Shown here: positions 61,293-64,000 of the stretch, piece after piece
How the letters are laid out: each line of letters opens with the position of its first letter
Numbering within the stretch: position 1 is the stretch's first letter
Assembly (NCBI GenBank): GCA_000181795.3
Contig: CM012953.1
Location: forward strand, 7,488,034 to 7,552,033
Direction: 5' to 3'
From: Trichinella spiralis
Taxonomy: Eukaryota > Nematoda > Enoplea > Trichinellida > Trichinellidae
DNA length: 64,000 nucleotides
Translations under genes and position numbers: made by a program
The notes under the pieces: generated by a model
What the model was told of the DNA's origin: nothing
Seen by the model: only the letters and a program-made list of their open reading frames with translations
The model's database searches: none

Positions 61293-61550
61293 CTAAAAAA
61301 TATATTTCACATAATTATTTAAACAATAACTTTTGCCTTAAATACTCCCTTTCAAGTGTGTCACCTTACAAATAGCACAATTTTTTTATTGTTAATAATA
61401 ACTTCGGTCCATAAAAAGTACAGTACAATTTTGACGTACAGGTTTAAATTGAAAAAATAATAACATCAACTGAGGCGTACTCCTTGATTTGATTATACTT
61501 TCATATTCTAATTTACACTTAAAAATATCTAAACATTTCAAACAATTAAA
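61293..61550. repeat. Upstream segment of KXD1, related to 59851-60110
   Basis: Partner of the repeat upstream of the adjacent coiled-coil gene; see that entry for the matching words. The shared part lies next to the start codons, so it may include promoter and leader-acceptor sequences. Confidence 0.75.
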
Positions 61551-62500
61551 TATAGTCGAACTCCGATTATCCGATCACTGATTATTCAAATACATGTTGG
61601 CCGGCTGTTAAAAATGCATTGTTTATGATATTAAATCAACCTGCATTTTGCTAATACTGCAACATTCTGTTGTTTGCTAATTTTATGTTCGGGATGTCTA
61701 CTTCTAGAAAGAGAAAGGTTTTGAATTTGGTGCAAAAACTAAATTAAAAAAGCAAAAGCTTCAAGTAATGTAGGAAAGAGTGTAAGTTGCGCGAATGCTA
61801 TGGGTAATGATCGTTTACAAGTGTTGTTAGTTAAAAAATCAAAACGTCCACGAGTTATGATTGCTGTGCAGAAATTGCCTGTGGTTTATGATTATCAGTC
61901 AAAAACCTGGATGACAAAAGATATTTTTTCTGTTGGTATGATGAGTTACTTTTTCCTTACGTTAAAAAATACCAGCAGTAGACAAAAAAATTAGAAAAGA
62001 TGCTACTTATAATTGACAATACGCGTTGTCATCCTAGTTGTGAATTGCTAGGCTGTGATAATGGCATGTTCAAGGTTATGCTTTTGCCACTGAATACATC
62101 AACGCTTGTTTAGCTAATGGATCAAACCGTTAATCAGAATTTAAAAAAGTAGTATCCTGCGAAGAATTGTCCTTTTAGATACTCAGGAGACGATTTGATG
62201 TCACTACTTAGGAACGTCAATTTTAAAGATTGCTGCTATATGACTGCGGAAGCGTGGAACTCTCTCAGGAACTACTTTGCGCGTATCGTGGAATAAACCT
62301 CTCGGTTACATTAAAAAATGTGTAAAACAATCAACAGACTGTGATAATTGATGGCTGTACAAGTGTGATTGAAATGTTCAAGGAATTTAAGTTATGGTTG
62401 GACAAAGGCCAAAATAATTTTCAAAGTAATAAATAATTTGTGATAATCTAGAAGATTATGAAAAATCACCAGCTTTCTAGCTAGATTGCTTTGCTGAAAA
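61551..62500 (+). mobile_element. Degenerate pogo/Tigger-like (Tc1-mariner superfamily) transposon
   Basis: A left end resembling pogo-type terminal repeats (gtcgaactccgattatccg) is followed by an N-terminal start MSTSRKRKVLNLVQKL near 61696, then a DDE transposase core: 61800-61994 (GNDRLQVLLVKKSKRP, KLPVVYD, WMTKDIFS) and, in further frames, LLIIDNTRCHPS, LLPLNTSTL and CCYMTAEAWNSLR. Stops, frameshifts and a missing CENP-B-type DNA-binding region mark it as dead. The far inverted end was not found. It sits against a hAT-like remnant. Confidence 0.75.
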
Positions 62501-62509
62501 TGCATTACT

Positions 62510-64000
62510 TGCTTCAAAAAAGGCTCATTTACTGGGTACACTCGTGGCACTGACAGCAAAATAATCTCGCGCCATTTGTGTTAAGTGCGGATATATTTTT
62601 GAATGAACTTTCCACGAGCTTCAAGATTCTGTATTCGTGGGTTCTGCAGCAGCATTGAAATAACTGTCTACTGCATCTCCGTGTAACAGTGCATTGGCTT
62701 CATGTTCACTGTCTGAATTGAACAAAGAAGAATGAAAAGGCTGATCCGGTTTTGTGGTTCTGGATAAAACATCAAGTTTTTGCAATATGTCTCGAACTGT
62801 CTATTTTAGCTCTAAATTTTTCAACTCAGACTTCCGTTTAAATTTTGGATTGAAAATTTTTTAAATTTTCATAGTTCTGCATTTATAATGTTTTTTATAT
62901 TTCGAAATTTCGTTCTTCATTGTCATGAGTGCTTCATTTAAACTGTTGTCTACTGATCAATATTCATCACACAATTTCAGGATATTTTTTATATACGCAT
63001 GAGCGTAGCACAGTGGTGCATACTTTCTTCTTGAAAGAAGTTTCGTGATATAAGCAATTGCAGTTAACAATTTAATAACATTTTTTATAATAAACCAATC
63101 TCGTTCAGGAATGCAGTATTTTCCTGCTTTTTTATTTGAAATCATAAGTGCTTACTTTCAGCGCTTTCCGCAATTTAACTAATTTGTTAATCATTTCTGC
63201 ACATGATATCCATTATCCAATCAGGTGTAGGAATTTACTGTTGAATATCCAAATTAAACTTTAGAAGTTGTTCATTAGAAGCTTCTGTTCGAAGTATTGA
63301 ACATCGCCAGAAACTTGGAAGATTTCCATGTTTCCCGATTGATTCACGAATGAATGATATAAAATCTTGAACCGCTGTATTAATGACGTGACCCATAATA
63401 ACAAGCATGATAACTTTCACAAGGTACATCATATGGAACGCTGAATTGATTATATAAAATCTGCATCGATTCAATAATCACTGCTGATGCACTATTGGTT
63501 GTTCCAGCTAATATTTTCCCCTCAATATAGATAACGCTGTATTTGCAGCAATATTTAGAAGATAAAATCTTTGAAATGACAACAGTGCGCCACGTATGTT
63601 AATTTGGTTGTCAATCTAATGTGTTGTGGCAGCAATATAATCACACATTGTCTTGGATGACCAGCTATCAGCTATGAATGACACAAGAGAACTTATGTTA
63701 CCGAAAATATTTTTCAGATTCTACCTTTTAACATTAAACAATTTTTTGATTTGATCTTGCAGAGTAATTTACTTAGGCAATTTTACGTTGCTGTTCAAAA
63801 TTAAAGCAAAACTTGATTTGAAACTAGGCATCTACACAAAAGAAAATGTCAATACCGCAATTATAACAAAAAGGAAGCAATATTCCATTTGCTGATTCAT
63901 CATATTCCTAAAGATCAACAAAATCAGTAATGGAAAATTGTGCAACTTCTCGCATTCTGATATAAAATCAGTATTAGGAATCAAGAAAACAATGGAATGA
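62510..64000 (-). mobile_element. Degenerate hAT-like transposon, runs off the window
   Basis: On the minus strand, pieces in several frames resemble hAT transposases: an RNase H-like block near 63580-63680 (SWSSKTMCDYIAATTH), blocks at 63474-63235 and 63145-62957, and a C-terminal dimerisation-type end near 62600-62510 (YPHLTQMARDYFAVSATSVPS). Stops and frameshifts split the frame, so it is an old copy. The 5' end lies beyond 64000. Similarity was judged by eye. Confidence 0.6.

Noticed and set aside
1-64000. CRISPR arrays, rRNA or tRNA genes, bacterial-type operons
   Set aside because: No regularly spaced repeats, no cloverleaf or rRNA core was recognised, and gene structure is eukaryotic.

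Overview
The window looks like nuclear DNA of an AT-rich invertebrate, most likely a nematode. The genes are split by many short GT-AG introns, commonly 50-90 bp. There is a free-standing MSP-domain protein and an innexin. Many start codons sit just 3' of a TTTCAG/TTTTAG acceptor with no visible upstream coding exon, as expected if a spliced leader is trans-spliced. A BMAL/CYCLE-type clock protein, a DUOX maturation factor and long AT-rich spacers would suit an early-branching (enoplean) nematode better than Caenorhabditis, but the species cannot be fixed from this window alone. Exon models were built by hand from reading frame, splice signals and remembered family sequences; no search was run.

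Left part (1-16 kb): the 3' two-thirds of a dual oxidase (DUOX, + strand) stands tail-to-tail with a complete DUOXA maturation factor (- strand, 396 codons, one 2.9-kb intron). The two products form one hydrogen-peroxide-generating complex, so this is a small functional cluster. A possible short gene lies near 15.7 kb.

Middle (16-37.8 kb): an intronless BPI/LBP-family gene; an intronless MSP-domain gene; a SARNP-C-terminus-like nuclear protein without a SAP domain; a small acidic single-pass membrane protein behind a double CACGTG element; the E2 enzyme UBE2G1, head-to-head with a 61-codon unknown gene; a TTD14-type P-loop protein with a probable GC-AG intron; and the DREAM-complex subunit LIN37 on the same strand.

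Right part (38-64 kb): a decayed, integrase-less Ty3/gypsy element between two short LTRs; the first exon of RPS14, frameshifted and cut by an assembly gap; ATP synthase subunit g; ILRUN (FW domain); a BMAL/CYCLE bHLH-PAS gene; an innexin; the BORC subunit KXD1 next to a second coiled-coil gene with a related upstream region; and remnants of a pogo/Tigger-like and a hAT-like DNA transposon at the right edge.

The most notable items are the DUOX-DUOXA pair, the clock gene, the KXD1 tandem arrangement, the broken RPS14 at the gap and the widespread leader-type acceptors.
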